Source of the DNA: an uncultured Eubacteriales bacterium
GTDB taxonomy: Bacteria > Bacillota > Clostridia > Oscillospirales > Acutalibacteraceae
DNA: 64,000 nucleotides
Assembly: GCA_934445015.1 (NCBI GenBank)
Contig: CAKSDJ010000002.1
Location: 17,102-81,101 of the forward strand
Direction: 5' to 3'
Shown here: positions 1 to 9,418 of the stretch, piece after piece
How the letters are laid out: every line of letters begins with the position of its first letter
How positions within the stretch are numbered: the first letter of the stretch is position 1
Program-made: the position numbers and the translations under genes
Notes under the pieces: model-generated
What the model was told of the DNA's origin: nothing
Database searches by the model: none
What the model saw: only the letters and a program-made list of their open reading frames with translations

Positions 1-1
1 G

Positions 2-1159
2 TCAGAACGCCGAACAAATATCGATTGCAGTGTTTTTAACCGATGCGGCGGCTGTGTTTTCAGACACATTGATTACCGCACCGAATGTGATATAAAGCAA
101 AACCGCGTAGCCCAGACTATGCGCCGCATAGGCAAGGTGCAGTTTGACCCAAAACCTATCATTGCGGCAACAAACAGCAACAGGTACCGCAACAAGGCGC
201 TTTATCCGGTTGCGAAAAACGGCGAACTCGGGTTTTACTCCAAACGTTCGCACAGGGTAATACCGTGCGGCGATTGCCTGCTCCACCCTAAAGAATTTGC
301 CGACGCGGCAGATATATTTACAAACTTTGTACAAAAGCATAATATCTCGGTTTATGATGAAACGACCCAAAGGGGACTTTTAAGGCACTTTTATTTGCGC
401 TACGGTTTTAAAACGGGCGAGATTATGGTCGGCGTTGTTATAAACGGCAGCGAACTGCCCGAAGCCGATCAACTTGTAAACCGCCTCAAAACAAAATTCG
501 GCGACAACCTTAAAAGTGTGATACTTAACATAAACACAAAAAATACAAACGTTGTTTTGGGTGATAAAAACGTAACCGTTTACGGACGCGGTTATATATA
601 CGATATTCTTTGCGGCGTAAAGGTAAGAATTTCGCCCCAATCGTTTTATCAGGTCAATAACGCCATGGCTGAAAAACTTTACAAAAAAGCCGCCGAATAC
701 GCAGAACCCGATGGCAAAAATATTCTCGACCTTTATTGCGGCGCCGGCACAATAGGGCTTTCTATGGCTCATGAGGCAAAAAGCGTTATCGGGGTAGAAA
801 TAATATCATCTGCCGTAAAAGACGCCCGTATTAACGCCGGGCAAAACAACATTACAAACGCGCGCTTTATATGCGGCGATGCCTCTGACGCAGCAGAAAA
901 ACTTGAAAATGACGGCATATTAACCGATGTTGTGATTTTGGATCCGCCGCGAAAAGGTTGCGACGAATCTCTTTTAAAAACCGTGGCGCTCGGTTTTGCA
1001 CCGCAAAAAATAGTTTATGTTTCGTGCGACGTTGCAACACTTGCACGCGATGCGGCAATTTTGGAACAATTCGGATTTGAACTTAAAGAATACACGCCGG
1101 TCGACCTTTTTCCGAGAACGGCACACGTTGAAACGGTATGCCTGTTTGATAAGAAATAA
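2..1159 (+). CDS. rlmCD: 23S rRNA (uracil-C5)-methyltransferase, RlmCD/RumA family (5' partial)
   Basis: SAM-dependent enzyme that methylates C5 of uracil in 23S rRNA. The reading frame is open back to the window edge, so the N-terminus (TRAM domain) is missing. The first visible part holds the 4Fe-4S ligand motif C-x5-CGGC, before the first internal ATG at 119, so that ATG is not the start. Later come FYQVNN, the SAM loop LDLYCGAGTIGLSMA, DPPRKGCD and the catalytic-cysteine motif YVSCDVATLARD near the end. These are family hallmarks. Which uracil is methylated (747, 1939 or both) cannot be told; Firmicute members often do both. The lipoprotein gene follows after 24 bp. Confidence 0.93.
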   Translation, partial: SERRTNIDCSVFNRCGGCVFRHIDYRTECDIKQNRVAQTMRRIGKVQFDPKPIIAATNSNRYRNKALYPVAKNGELGFYSKRSHRVIPCGDCLLHPKEFADAADIFTNFVQKHNISVYDETTQRGLLRHFYLRYGFKTGEIMVGVVINGSELPEADQLVNRLKTKFGDNLKSVILNINTKNTNVVLGDKNVTVYGRGYIYDILCGVKVRISPQSFYQVNNAMAEKLYKKAAEYAEPDGKNILDLYCGAGTIGLSMAHEAKSVIGVEIISSAVKDARINAGQNNITNARFICGDASDAAEKLENDGILTDVVILDPPRKGCDESLLKTVALGFAPQKIVYVSCDVATLARDAAILEQFGFELKEYTPVDLFPRTAHVETVCLFDKK

Positions 1160-1183
1160 GAGTCGGCAATACGGGGGTTTATT

Positions 1184-1642
1184 ATGAAAAAGGCGCTGAT
1201 TACCGCCTTGCTTTTGTGCGGTATTATAATTTTAACAACGGCAGGCTGCGGCAAAAAAACAGACAGCGACAATTTTGACGCCGGTAAAAAAATAGACGTA
1301 ATAATAAATAACGGACCGCAAATGTCATCGAACCCGTTTGATTACGTTAAAGCAAGCCAAAAAGAGTATGACGAACTGTTAAAACACCCCAAAGAAACGT
1401 TTGAGTATTCGATCAAAGAATTGATTAAAACAGATGCGGGGCTGGGATTAAAAAGTTATATAGAAGCGCTGCTCTGCCAAGAGATAAACCGTAATTTTGA
1501 ATATGATTTTGAAACCGCAAATGACTACCTTGAAAATTACAAAAAATTTTTAGAAAACGGTGAAGCGGATTTTAATTCGTATGATGAATATTCAAAAACG
1601 CTGATTGACGGTTCTGCCGATATCGAAAATTCAGTGCTTTGA
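1184..1642 (+). CDS. small lipoprotein of unknown function
   Basis: A 152-residue protein with a lipoprotein signal peptide: MKK, a hydrophobic stretch, and the lipobox LTTAGC about 20 residues in. The mature part is highly charged, rich in Lys, Glu, Asp and Asn, with no recognised domain. It probably sits on the outer face of the cytoplasmic membrane. The start ATG follows a G-rich stretch (CGGGGG) 8-9 bp upstream, a fair ribosome binding site. It is 24 bp after the rRNA methyltransferase gene and may be cotranscribed. Function unknown. Confidence 0.75.
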   Translation: MKKALITALLLCGIIILTTAGCGKKTDSDNFDAGKKIDVIINNGPQMSSNPFDYVKASQKEYDELLKHPKETFEYSIKELIKTDAGLGLKSYIEALLCQEINRNFEYDFETANDYLENYKKFLENGEADFNSYDEYSKTLIDGSADIENSVL

Positions 1643-1748
1643 CGTGAAATACGGCAGTTTGCGCTTAAAAGCGGTGCCGCGCCCTTTAAACCTTAAACCG
1701 ACAAGCGCAATTCTTAATAAAATTTAAATTTTAGACGTAAGCAAAGTA

Positions 1749-1779
1749 AAAACGCCGCTGTTTGGGGCGCTTTTATTTT
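1749..1779 (+). terminator. probable intrinsic terminator after the lipoprotein gene
   Basis: Stem AAAACGCC paired with GGCG-C-TTTT with one bulged C, then TTTTATTTT. It lies between the lipoprotein and the carboxypeptidase gene. Confidence 0.5.
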
Positions 1780-1830
1780 GCTTATAATTTTATATTCCGC
1801 CGCATAATCATATTTGTAGGGGGAATACGT

Positions 1831-3048
1831 ATGAAGCATTTAAAAATTTTTATATCGTCAATATTGTGTATGGGGTTAATGTTTACCGCCTCTTTAAACA
1901 TTTGTGCCGCCACCGTTTCAAGCGAGTGCGACATTTCGGATATAGAGGTCCCGATAGACGCCGCGGTTACCGACGCCGCAATCGGCACCACACTCGAAAT
2001 AAAGGCAAAATCGGCAATACTTATGGAGGTAAACACAGGCGAAATTTTGTATGAGATGAACCCGGATGAGCAAATGCCGCCGGCGTCCATTACAAAAATA
2101 ATGTCGCTGCTTCTTGTTATGGAGGCAATAGACCGCGGCGAAATGTCACTTGAAGACGTTGTTTCGGCAAGTGAGCACGCCTGCAGTATGGGCGGTTCTC
2201 AAATCTGGCTCGAACCGGGTGAGAGTATGACGGTAGACGATTTGCTTAAAGCGGCTGTTATCGCTTCGGCAAATGATGCCACCGTGGCGCTCGGCGAACA
2301 GATTGCCGGCAGTGAAGAAGGCTTTGTTGCAATGATGAACCGCCGTGCCGAAGAACTCGGTATGACAAATACAAAATTTATGAACGCCACAGGCCTCGAC
2401 GCCGACGGGCATATATCAACGGCGCACGACGTTGCGATTATGTCGGCTGAACTTATAAAACATCCGCTTATAAAAAATTATTCTACCGTTTGGATGGACA
2501 CCCTGCGCGACGGTGGAAGCGAACTTGTAAATACAAACAAACTTGTCAGATTTTATAAAGGCACAACAGGTCTTAAAACGGGTACAACATCAGGCGCAGG
2601 ATATTGCCTTTCTGCCACTGCCGAGCGAAACGGGCTTAATCTTGTTGCGGTAATTATGGCAGGCGAAACATCAAACGACAGATTTAACGGCGCAAAAAAA
2701 CTGCTTGATTTCGGCTTTGCAAATTACGCTTACAGCGACATTGCACCCGAACTCGGCGACAAAACCGAAATTAAGGTAAAAGGCGGCGTTGTGCAGCAGA
2801 TAAAAATAACCGCCGATGAAAATTTTTGCCTGCTTCTTAAAAAAAGCGATGCCACCGGCATTACCCAAAGCGTTGACATACCGCAAAGCGTGTCGGCGCC
2901 CGTAAAAAAAGGCGATAAAATTGGCGCCGTCAATTTTTACAGAAATGATGAGCAGATCGGCAGCGTAGATATAACCGCGGCCGAAGACACCGAAAAAATG
3001 ACTTTTTTAAATGCCTTTTTATGGCTGATAGACGGATTGTTTAAATAA
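1831..3048 (+). CDS. dacF: D-alanyl-D-alanine carboxypeptidase (PBP5/DacF type)
   Basis: Serine peptidase that trims the terminal D-Ala from peptidoglycan pentapeptides at the membrane surface. It has a signal peptide ending near NICAA, then the three active-site motifs in order: SITK (S-x-x-K), SAN (S-x-N) and KTGTT (K-T-G). A PBP5 C-terminal beta domain follows, and the last 16 residues form an amphipathic helix (FLNAFLWLIDGLF) of the kind that anchors these enzymes. The ATG at 1831 is chosen because AGGGGGA sits 8 bp upstream and the signal peptide begins there; an in-frame ATG at 1762 has no such site. The symbol is by family; other dac paralogues are possible. Confidence 0.93.
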   Translation: MKHLKIFISSILCMGLMFTASLNICAATVSSECDISDIEVPIDAAVTDAAIGTTLEIKAKSAILMEVNTGEILYEMNPDEQMPPASITKIMSLLLVMEAIDRGEMSLEDVVSASEHACSMGGSQIWLEPGESMTVDDLLKAAVIASANDATVALGEQIAGSEEGFVAMMNRRAEELGMTNTKFMNATGLDADGHISTAHDVAIMSAELIKHPLIKNYSTVWMDTLRDGGSELVNTNKLVRFYKGTTGLKTGTTSGAGYCLSATAERNGLNLVAVIMAGETSNDRFNGAKKLLDFGFANYAYSDIAPELGDKTEIKVKGGVVQQIKITADENFCLLLKKSDATGITQSVDIPQSVSAPVKKGDKIGAVNFYRNDEQIGSVDITAAEDTEKMTFLNAFLWLIDGLFK

Positions 3049-3082
3049 AATTAAAAATAATTGTGAATTTTCGGCAATTCAC

Positions 3083-3111
3083 TTGCAAAAGCGGATAAAA
3101 TAATGTAAAAT
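3083..3111 (+). promoter_or_regulatory. candidate sigma-A promoter for pgi
   Basis: TTGCAA (3083-3088), 17 bp, TAAAAT (3106-3111), in an AT-rich gap before pgi. A second -10-like TATAAT at 3140 lacks a good -35. Confidence 0.5.
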
Positions 3112-3165
3112 AAATAAAACGGTTAATAATCTTGTATTGTATAATAAAGGGCAGGGATCATTTTA

Positions 3166-4506
3166 ATGTCACTCAGTTTTAACAGTTCATACGCAAAAGA
3201 TTTTATACGCGAAAACGATATAAAAGGTCTTGAAGGTCAGGTTAAGTCCGCACACTGCGCCGTAAACAGCAAAAACGGCCTCGGCAATGACTTTTTAGGC
3301 TGGGTAAACCTGCCGTTCGATTACGATAAGGCAGAGTTTGCGCGCATAAAAGCGGCGGCAGGCAAAATACAATCCGATACCGATGTTCTTATAGTTATAG
3401 GCATAGGCGGCTCATATTTGGGCGCACGCGCCGCTATCGAATTTTTAAAAGGCCCTTATTACAATGCAGTACGCAAAGATGTTCCCGAAATTTATTTTGC
3501 AGGTAACAGTATAAGCGGTTCTACGCTTTCGGATCTTTTAAAAATATGCGAAGGCAAGCGCGTTTCTGTAAACATTATTTCAAAATCCGGCACCACAACC
3601 GAACCGGCAGTGGCATTCCGCGTGTTCCGCAAATTGCTTGAAGACCGTTACGGCGAGGCCGAAGCGGCAAAGCGCATCTATTGCACTACCGACAAGTCAC
3701 GCGGCACACTTAAAGCCCTTGCCGATGAAAAAGGTTATGAGTGCTTTGTTGTTCCCGATGACGTAGGCGGCAGATTTTCGGTTCTTACAGCCGTGGGCCT
3801 TTTGCCTATTGCCGCAGCAGGCTGCGATATTGACGCACTTATGGCAGGCGCTCAAAAGGCGGTTGCCGATTACAATAAAGAAGACATTGCCGAAAATCCG
3901 TGCTACTTGTACGCCGCTTTGCGAAACGCGTTTTACCGCAAGGGCAAATCGGTAGAGTTGCTTGTTTCGTATGAGCCGCGCTTTACAATGATGGCTGAAT
4001 GGTTCAAACAATTATTCGGCGAGAGCGAGGGCAAAGATAATAAAGGCCTTTTCCCCGCGTCGGTAACCTTTTCAACAGATCTGCATTCAATGGGTCAGTT
4101 TGTTCAGGACGGTTCAAGAATTATGTTTGAAACGGTTGTAACAATCGGCGATAACGGCAGTGACGTAGTTATCGAAAAAGAAGATAATGACGGCGACGGC
4201 CTCAATTTCCTTGTCGGCAAAACAATGTCTTATGTTAATCAAAAGGCGTTTGAAGGCACAGTTCTTGCTCATACCGACGGCGGCGTTCCAAACCTTGTTA
4301 TTTCAATAGACAAAGCAGATGAGGAAAATCTGGGCAGACTTATATACTTCTTTGAAAAGGCATGTGCCGTATCGGGTTATATGCTCGGTGTAAATCCGTT
4401 TGACCAACCCGGAGTAGAAAGTTACAAAAAAAATATGTTTGCGCTTCTCGGTAAACCCGGTTATGAGCAGATGAGGTCTGACCTCGAAGCAAGACTTTCA
4501 AAATAA
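3166..4506 (+). CDS. pgi: glucose-6-phosphate isomerase
   Basis: Cytoplasmic glycolytic enzyme interconverting glucose-6-phosphate and fructose-6-phosphate. 446 residues, the usual length of the Firmicute short form. Visible signatures are [18 protein letters not shown], the phosphate-binding SKSGTTTEP, and [16 protein letters not shown]. The C-terminal part holds the conserved [11 protein letters not shown] segment. The ribosome site GCAGGGA is somewhat far (about 10 bp) from the ATG. The next gene follows after 45 bp. Confidence 0.97.
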   Translation: MSLSFNSSYAKDFIRENDIKGLEGQVKSAHCAVNSKNGLGNDFLGWVNLPFDYDKAEFARIKAAAGKIQSDTDVLIVIGIGGSYLGARAAIEFLKGPYYNAVRKDVPEIYFAGNSISGSTLSDLLKICEGKRVSVNIISKSGTTTEPAVAFRVFRKLLEDRYGEAEAAKRIYCTTDKSRGTLKALADEKGYECFVVPDDVGGRFSVLTAVGLLPIAAAGCDIDALMAGAQKAVADYNKEDIAENPCYLYAALRNAFYRKGKSVELLVSYEPRFTMMAEWFKQLFGESEGKDNKGLFPASVTFSTDLHSMGQFVQDGSRIMFETVVTIGDNGSDVVIEKEDNDGDGLNFLVGKTMSYVNQKAFEGTVLAHTDGGVPNLVISIDKADEENLGRLIYFFEKACAVSGYMLGVNPFDQPGVESYKKNMFALLGKPGYEQMRSDLEARLSK

Positions 4507-4551
4507 AAGCAAAATATCCGCGACAAGCGGTAATATAAAGGAGTTTTTTAT

Positions 4552-4959
4552 ATGATTAAACTTATTGTCGGAAAAAAAGGTGCAGGCAAAACCAAACATT
4601 TGGTAGAAATGGTTAATCAGGCAGCCGAAACAAGTCTCGGCAACGTGGTATGTATTGAAAAAGGCGGCACACTCACATTTTCCGTTAGTCATAAGGCACG
4701 TCTTATTTATGCGGACGATTTTTCAATCAGCGGTTATGATGAATATTACGGCTTGCTCGCAGGTGTAAAGGCAGGCAACCACGATGTAACACACATCTTC
4801 GGTGATGCCACACTGCGCATAGGTTCACGCAATTATGATGAACTCGCAGCATTTCTTGAAAGACTTTCAAAAATTGACGACGTTGAGTTTGTATTTACCG
4901 TATCGTGCGATGAATCAGAACTCCCCACAAAGATTTTTGAAATAGCCAAAAAAGCATAA
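4552..4959 (+). CDS. small P-loop ATP/GTP-binding protein, function unknown
   Basis: 135 residues, starting almost at once with a Walker A motif, GKKGAGKTK (residues 7-15). No clear Walker B with hydrophobic strand plus Asp-Glu is seen, though IFGDATL may play that part. Similar short proteins in Clostridia are often labelled PilT-like or ATP-binding; I do not know a proven function. Strong ribosome site (AAAGGAG, 9 bp). It lies 45 bp after pgi and ends in a shared bidirectional terminator, so it is probably cotranscribed with pgi. Confidence 0.8.
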   Translation: MIKLIVGKKGAGKTKHLVEMVNQAAETSLGNVVCIEKGGTLTFSVSHKARLIYADDFSISGYDEYYGLLAGVKAGNHDVTHIFGDATLRIGSRNYDELAAFLERLSKIDDVEFVFTVSCDESELPTKIFEIAKKA

Positions 4960-4978
4960 TACATAAAGTTATTAAAAA

Positions 4979-5017
4979 GGGGCGGTTTGCAGTTTCAGGC
5001 AAACCGTCCTTTTTTTA
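4979..5017. terminator. bidirectional intrinsic terminator
   Basis: Hairpin CGGTTTGC / GCAAACCG with T-runs on both strands (TTTTTTT on +; CCCCTTTTT on -). It closes the pgi transcript on + and overlaps the stop codon of the symporter gene on -. Confidence 0.85.
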
Positions 5018-6374
5018 TTACAGAAAACTTATGTGTAATATCTGAAATCTCATTTGTTAAAAACAGCAACGCCGTTATATTGGGTACCGCCATAAGTCCG
5101 TTTAATATTTCCGCGGTGATCCAAACCGCATCGGGTCTGAACACGGCGGCAGGTATCATAAGCAGGGTAAACAAAATCAAAAAACCTTTTTTTGAGTCTT
5201 CGCCAAACAAAAACGCCGTGAATTTAGCGCCGTAAAGCCCCCACCCTATAACCGATGAAAAGGCAAAAAAGCATACAACGGGGCAAAAAACAAAAATAAC
5301 GTTTTTGCCGTAAACCGTGCTTAACGCGTTTATTGTAAGAGCCGACGCGGTGTCAGTGCCGTAATCTATGCCGCCTACGCAAAGCAACGTAAGAGCAGTA
5401 AGTGTACATACAACAATTGTGTCTATAAAAACCTCAACAATCCCCATAAGGCCGAGACTCAGTTCGTCGCCGTCGCTGCAGGCATAAGCGGTAGGCGCGG
5501 TGCCGAGGCCTGCCTCATTTGAGAATATGCCGCGCGACATACCCAGTCGCAAACTTATAAACGCCGACCCTACCGCACCGCCGGTAACACTTTTAGGGTC
5601 AAAAGCGCCCTTAAATATTTGCAAAAAGACCGATGGCAGTTTGTTAAAGTTTACGGCAATTACGCCCACCGTCATAGTAATATAAAGCACTGTCATAACA
5701 GGTATGATTTTTTCGCAAAATTGCCCCGTTCTGCCGTCGCTTTTCAAAATATATCCGCAAAGCACCGCGCATAAGACACCGACTGAAAGTTTTATAAAAA
5801 AATCCTCACGCGGCGAGAGCGAAGCCAAAACCCTTGCCGCCTGACTTACGCTTGCCGACATAGTGTTTATCTGCGTCAGATTGCCTGTTCCGAAAGCCGA
5901 TATTGCGCCGCATATACAAAAAAATTTGCCGAGCGGCGCAAAATATGCAGGCAGGGCATTTTTTATGTAATACATAACGCCGCCGCTGTAACTGCCGTCA
6001 GGGTTTGTTTCGCGGTAGCGAACCGCAAGCGCAATTTCGGAAAATTTAATTATCATACTTAAAAGGGCAGATACCCACATCCAAAATACCGCGCCTGCAC
6101 CGCCCAGGGCAACTGCACCCGCAACACCCACAATATTTCCTGTGCCCATAGTTGCCGAAAGCGCCGTGCTTGCCGACTGCATAGGTGTAAGCCGCTTTTT
6201 CTGATTGTCTCTACCGCTTTTATCGCCTTTTTTAAAAAAGGTTTTGATTGCTGCTTTAAACGCCCTTATCTGAAAAAAATCTGTGCGCAGCGTAAGGGTC
6301 AATCCGGTAAAAAACATCAGCAGTAAAGTAGGCGTTCCCCAAACAAAGGCGTTAATTTTATTAAGTATTTCCAT
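4995..6374 (-). CDS. alsT: amino acid:Na+ symporter, AGCS family (AlsT/DagA type)
   Basis: Integral membrane carrier importing alanine or glycine with sodium. About 460 residues with ten or so hydrophobic segments, and the AGCS signatures GTGNIVGVAGAVALGG, GGVMYYI and SNEAGLGTAPTAYA. The ATG at 6374 is preferred, with GGGTG about 10 bp upstream; an in-frame GTG at 6386 would add four residues but has no ribosome site. Substrate choice cannot be read from sequence. It is convergent with the pgi pair and divergent from the tRNA gene. Confidence 0.93.
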   Translation of the reverse strand: MEILNKINAFVWGTPTLLLMFFTGLTLTLRTDFFQIRAFKAAIKTFFKKGDKSGRDNQKKRLTPMQSASTALSATMGTGNIVGVAGAVALGGAGAVFWMWVSALLSMIIKFSEIALAVRYRETNPDGSYSGGVMYYIKNALPAYFAPLGKFFCICGAISAFGTGNLTQINTMSASVSQAARVLASLSPREDFFIKLSVGVLCAVLCGYILKSDGRTGQFCEKIIPVMTVLYITMTVGVIAVNFNKLPSVFLQIFKGAFDPKSVTGGAVGSAFISLRLGMSRGIFSNEAGLGTAPTAYACSDGDELSLGLMGIVEVFIDTIVVCTLTALTLLCVGGIDYGTDTASALTINALSTVYGKNVIFVFCPVVCFFAFSSVIGWGLYGAKFTAFLFGEDSKKGFLILFTLLMIPAAVFRPDAVWITAEILNGLMAVPNITALLFLTNEISDITHKFSVIKKGRFA

Positions 6375-6424
6375 AAAATTTTGCACCCGATTTAAAACAA
6401 ATTAAATTTTTTTTAAATTAACTA

Positions 6425-6453
6425 TTGATTTTATTAAGTATTTGTGATATTAT
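6425..6453 (+). promoter_or_regulatory. promoter of the tRNA-Arg gene
   Basis: TTGATT (6425-6430), 17 bp, TATTAT (6448-6453), 43 bp before the tRNA. Confidence 0.6.
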
Positions 6454-6495
6454 ACTATGGCGGTTTAGTTAAATCGCGGCATTTTAATATGTTTT

Positions 6496-6572
6496 GCGCC
6501 GATAGCTCAGCTGGATAGAGCGTCTGGCTACGGACCAGAAGGTCGGGAGTTCGAATCTTCTTCGGCGCGCCA
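6496..6572 (+). tRNA. tRNA-Arg (anticodon ACG)
   Basis: Complete cloverleaf: acceptor GCGCCGA / TCGGCGC, D arm GCTC..GAGC, anticodon stem TCTGG/CCAGA with loop CTACGGA (anticodon ACG), T arm GGGAG-TTCGAAT-CTTCT with two G-U pairs, discriminator G, and an encoded CCA at the 3' end. The ACG anticodon, normally edited to ICG, reads CGU/CGC/CGA arginine codons. Confidence 0.97.
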
Positions 6573-6579
6573 TTTATCA

Positions 6580-6616
6580 CCTCGGTATGCAATCGTGTAT
6601 CGGGGTTTATTTTTTT
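6580..6616 (+). terminator. terminator of the tRNA gene
   Basis: An 11-bp stem with several G-U pairs (CCTCGGTATGC / GTGTATCGGGG), four-base loop, followed by TTTATTTTTTT, immediately after the tRNA. It overlaps the 3' end of the opposing protease gene. Confidence 0.8.
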
Positions 6617-7200
6617 ATCAAACTGCATACGGCAAGGTATATTGCAACTATAAATACAGACGGGTTAAGCGTTCCGCTTATCCACAGATACACACCTGCC
6701 GCAAATATCAAAATGCTGAAAACGCCCGTTATGATGCGAACAACACGCTCGCCGCGGTAAACGTCGCTTCGGCGTGCAATTGCCGCAGTCAGCAGTGTTC
6801 CGCCGTCAAGACCTGTCACCGGCAAAAGGTTAAAGGCAGCGATCACCAGATTAAGCACCGCAAATTTAAGCGACGTTTCACTTTTGAAACAAAGATAGTT
6901 TATAAAAAGCGCGCAGAAAACCGCAACGTTTGCAAGCGGACCGCATACGGTTATAACCGTTTCACCGCGTCTTTTAGGTGAAAATCCGCGCACAATCTGC
7001 ACGCTTGCCGGTATAAGTCTTACGGCGCGCGGCTGGCAGTCTGCCGCCCACATAGCAAGCAGATGTCCGCTCTCGTGTATAAATACCGCAAAAAGCGTGG
7101 GTACTACAAGCCCCGTGCGGTCAACCGAGAGCATAAAGCATATTACTGCGCAAAATAAAAAAGACACATATATTTCGGTTCCTAAAAATTTAAATCTCAT
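6607..7200 (-). CDS. site-2 metalloprotease, SpoIVFB-like (M50)
   Basis: Intramembrane zinc protease. The first membrane helix carries the zinc motif HESGH and a later one carries NLLPVTGLDGG (N-x2-P-x3-LDGG), both typical of M50B proteases. At 197 residues it is in the size range of SpoIVFB, which cleaves pro-sigma-K in the mother cell; that role here is inference from family and from the small membrane gene upstream, which sits where spoIVFA would. The ATG at 7200 has CAGGT 4-8 bp upstream and overlaps the upstream stop by 11 bp; a TTG at 7218 is the alternative. Confidence 0.85.
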   Translation of the reverse strand: MRFKFLGTEIYVSFLFCAVICFMLSVDRTGLVVPTLFAVFIHESGHLLAMWAADCQPRAVRLIPASVQIVRGFSPKRRGETVITVCGPLANVAVFCALFINYLCFKSETSLKFAVLNLVIAAFNLLPVTGLDGGTLLTAAIARRSDVYRGERVVRIITGVFSILIFAAGVYLWISGTLNPSVFIVAIYLAVCSLIKK

Positions 7201-7417
7201 TACCTGTTTCACCGTCAAAAAGTTCGCTTACGTTTGTTTCGTCCAAAATATTTTCGGCGTACCATTTTTCCGCTTTCTGGTAACTGCCTGCAAAAAACGT
7301 TTTTATAACAAAAACGGCAATCAAAATCACCGCCATACAAACAGCTTGCGTTACGCAAACGTGTACAAACATATTTTTATATTCACCTTTAAAAACGGTG
7401 TTTTCTTCTTCGTACAA
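7190..7417 (-). CDS. small single-pass membrane protein upstream of SpoIVFB-like protease
   Basis: 75 residues: a charged N-terminus, one membrane helix (about residues 18-42) and a short acidic C-terminal tail of about 33 residues. It overlaps the protease gene by 11 bp, so the two are probably translationally coupled. In spoIVF operons this place is held by spoIVFA, a much longer protein whose membrane segment is followed by a LytM domain; no LytM domain is present here. I infer it could be a minimal partner or inhibitor of the protease, but there is no motif that proves it. Confidence 0.65.
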   Translation of the reverse strand: MYEEENTVFKGEYKNMFVHVCVTQAVCMAVILIAVFVIKTFFAGSYQKAEKWYAENILDETNVSELFDGETGNEI

Positions 7418-7430
7418 TTTATGACACCTC

Positions 7431-7459
7431 TTGTAGATTTAAAAAAACTGTGATACAAT
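7431..7459 (+). promoter_or_regulatory. sigma-A promoter of the radical SAM gene
   Basis: TTGTAG (7431-7436), 17 bp, TACAAT (7454-7459), 30 bp before the start codon. Confidence 0.7.
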
Positions 7460-7488
7460 ACATATATATTTTATATGAGGTCAAGTTT

Positions 7489-9378
7489 ATGCCATTTTTA
7501 CCGCTTACAAAAAAAGAGATGCAGCAATACGGCTGGGACACCGCCGACATAATAATAGTTACGGGTGACGCTTATGTCGATCACCCCTCGTTCGGCACGG
7601 CAATTGTATCACGCGTGCTTGAAAACGCAGGTTTTAAAGTGTGCATCATTTCACAGCCGAAAAACGATGCGGATTATAAGCGCTTCGGCAGACCGCGGCT
7701 TGCTTTTTTTGTAAACAGCGGAAATATAGATTCTATGGTGGCGCACTACACCGCCGCAAAAAGAAAACGCAGTGACGATGCGTATACGCCCGGCGGCAAG
7801 GCAGGCGCGCGGCCCGACCGTGCGGTTACGGTTTATTCAAAAGCCATACGCCGCATTTTCGGCGATATACCTGTTTGCATAGGCGGTATTGAAGCATCGC
7901 TCAGGCGGTTTGCGCATTACGATTATTGGGATGACGCCGTGCGACCGTCCGTGCTTATAGACAGCGGTGCCGACCTGCTTATGTACGGTATGGGTGAAAA
8001 ACACGTTGTCGAAATAGCAAACCGTTTAAAAAACGGTGAAGATATACACAATATGCACGATGTGTTAGGCACGTGTTATGCGGTTTCTACCCGTGAATAT
8101 AAATTTCAAAGTGTAAAAGAGTGTCCGAGTTTTGAGGCGGTAAGCGTAAAGTCCGAATCGGGTAAAAGGCAGTATGCAATATCAACCTACATTCAGCAAA
8201 CCGAACACGACGCCGTTCGCGGCAAAACGGTTATTCAGCGTCACGGTGACAAAATAGTTGTGCAAAATCCACCCGTGCCGCCGCTTAGTACAGATGAAAT
8301 GGACGCGGTATATAATCTGCCCTTTATGCGCGATTATCACCCGAGTTATAAAGCTTTGGGCGGTGTGCACGGCATAGAAGAGGTTAAGTTTTCGGTAATA
8401 CATAACCGCGGCTGTTTCGGTGCCTGCAATTTTTGCGCAATTGCGTATCATCAGGGTCGAAAAATAAGCTGCCGCAGCCATGAATCGGTCATAAAAGAGG
8501 TAAAGGCAATTACGGATATGCCTGACTTTAAAGGCTATATTCACGATGTGGGCGGTCCTACCGCGAATTTCAGAGCGCCGAGCTGCAAAGGTCAGGATTT
8601 AAGGGGTATGTGCAAGGATAAAAAATGCCTTGCGCCTACTATCTGCCCTGCAGTCAGGGTGGATCACAGCGATTACCTTGAACTTCTGCGCAAACTTCGC
8701 AACCTGCCTAAAATAAAAAAAGTGTTTATACGTTCGGGTATCAGATTTGATTACCTTATTGCCGACAAAAACGAGGAATTTTTTAAAGAACTTGTGACAC
8801 ATCACGTAAGCGGTCAGTTAAAAGTAGCGCCCGAGCATTGTTCAGACCGCGTGCTCGACTGTATGGGCAAGCCGCACATAAACGTTTATGAAAAGTTTAA
8901 AAAACGCTTTTATGAACTCACCGAAAAGGCGGGCAAAAAGCAGTTTTTGGTGCCGTATCTTATGTCGTCACATCCCGGCAGCACAATAAACGACGCTATT
9001 GAGCTTTCTCTTTTTCTTAAAAAAGAGGGTATGCACCCCGAACAGGTGCAGGACTTTTACCCAACGCCGGGCACCGTTTCAACCTGTATGTTTTATACCG
9101 GCTTAGACCCTATGACTATGAAAAGCGTTTATGTTCCGCGCACTCCGCAGGAAAAAGCCGAGCAAAGGGCGCTTTTGCAGTATTATAGGCCCGAAAACCG
9201 CAGGTTTGTTATTTCGGCCCTTAAAAAGGCAGGCCGCACCGACCTTATCGGTTACGGAAAAAACTGTCTTGTGCCGCCCGACAAACCGCAGGAGGGTAGC
9301 GCGGCAAAATCAAAAAGCAAAAAAAGAACCATCCGCAATGTGCATAAACCCAAAAAAGCAAAAACCAATAAAAGGTGA
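7489..9378 (+). CDS. YgiQ family radical SAM protein
   Basis: 629 residues. An N-terminal domain (to about residue 270) is followed by a radical SAM core with the iron-sulfur motif CFGACNFC (C-x3-C-x2-C), then a DUF3362-type C-terminal part and a Lys/Arg-rich tail (SKSKKRTIRN...KPKKAKTNKR). YgiQ proteins are widespread but their reaction is not established; the tail suggests RNA or another polyanion as partner (inference). The ATG at 7489 follows GAGGT at a good distance; an in-frame ATG at 7450 lies within the promoter and is rejected. Confidence 0.92.
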   Translation: MPFLPLTKKEMQQYGWDTADIIIVTGDAYVDHPSFGTAIVSRVLENAGFKVCIISQPKNDADYKRFGRPRLAFFVNSGNIDSMVAHYTAAKRKRSDDAYTPGGKAGARPDRAVTVYSKAIRRIFGDIPVCIGGIEASLRRFAHYDYWDDAVRPSVLIDSGADLLMYGMGEKHVVEIANRLKNGEDIHNMHDVLGTCYAVSTREYKFQSVKECPSFEAVSVKSESGKRQYAISTYIQQTEHDAVRGKTVIQRHGDKIVVQNPPVPPLSTDEMDAVYNLPFMRDYHPSYKALGGVHGIEEVKFSVIHNRGCFGACNFCAIAYHQGRKISCRSHESVIKEVKAITDMPDFKGYIHDVGGPTANFRAPSCKGQDLRGMCKDKKCLAPTICPAVRVDHSDYLELLRKLRNLPKIKKVFIRSGIRFDYLIADKNEEFFKELVTHHVSGQLKVAPEHCSDRVLDCMGKPHINVYEKFKKRFYELTEKAGKKQFLVPYLMSSHPGSTINDAIELSLFLKKEGMHPEQVQDFYPTPGTVSTCMFYTGLDPMTMKSVYVPRTPQEKAEQRALLQYYRPENRRFVISALKKAGRTDLIGYGKNCLVPPDKPQEGSAAKSKSKKRTIRNVHKPKKAKTNKR

Positions 9379-9418
9379 GCGCAAAATTGCGTGGTAACTA
9401 TAAAAAAGAGGTGCAGTT

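Noticed and set aside
4979..5017. GGCAAACC-containing hairpin as a second c-di-GMP riboswitch
   Set aside because: Lacks CGAAAG and GGGACGCAAAG; it is a plain terminator between convergent genes.
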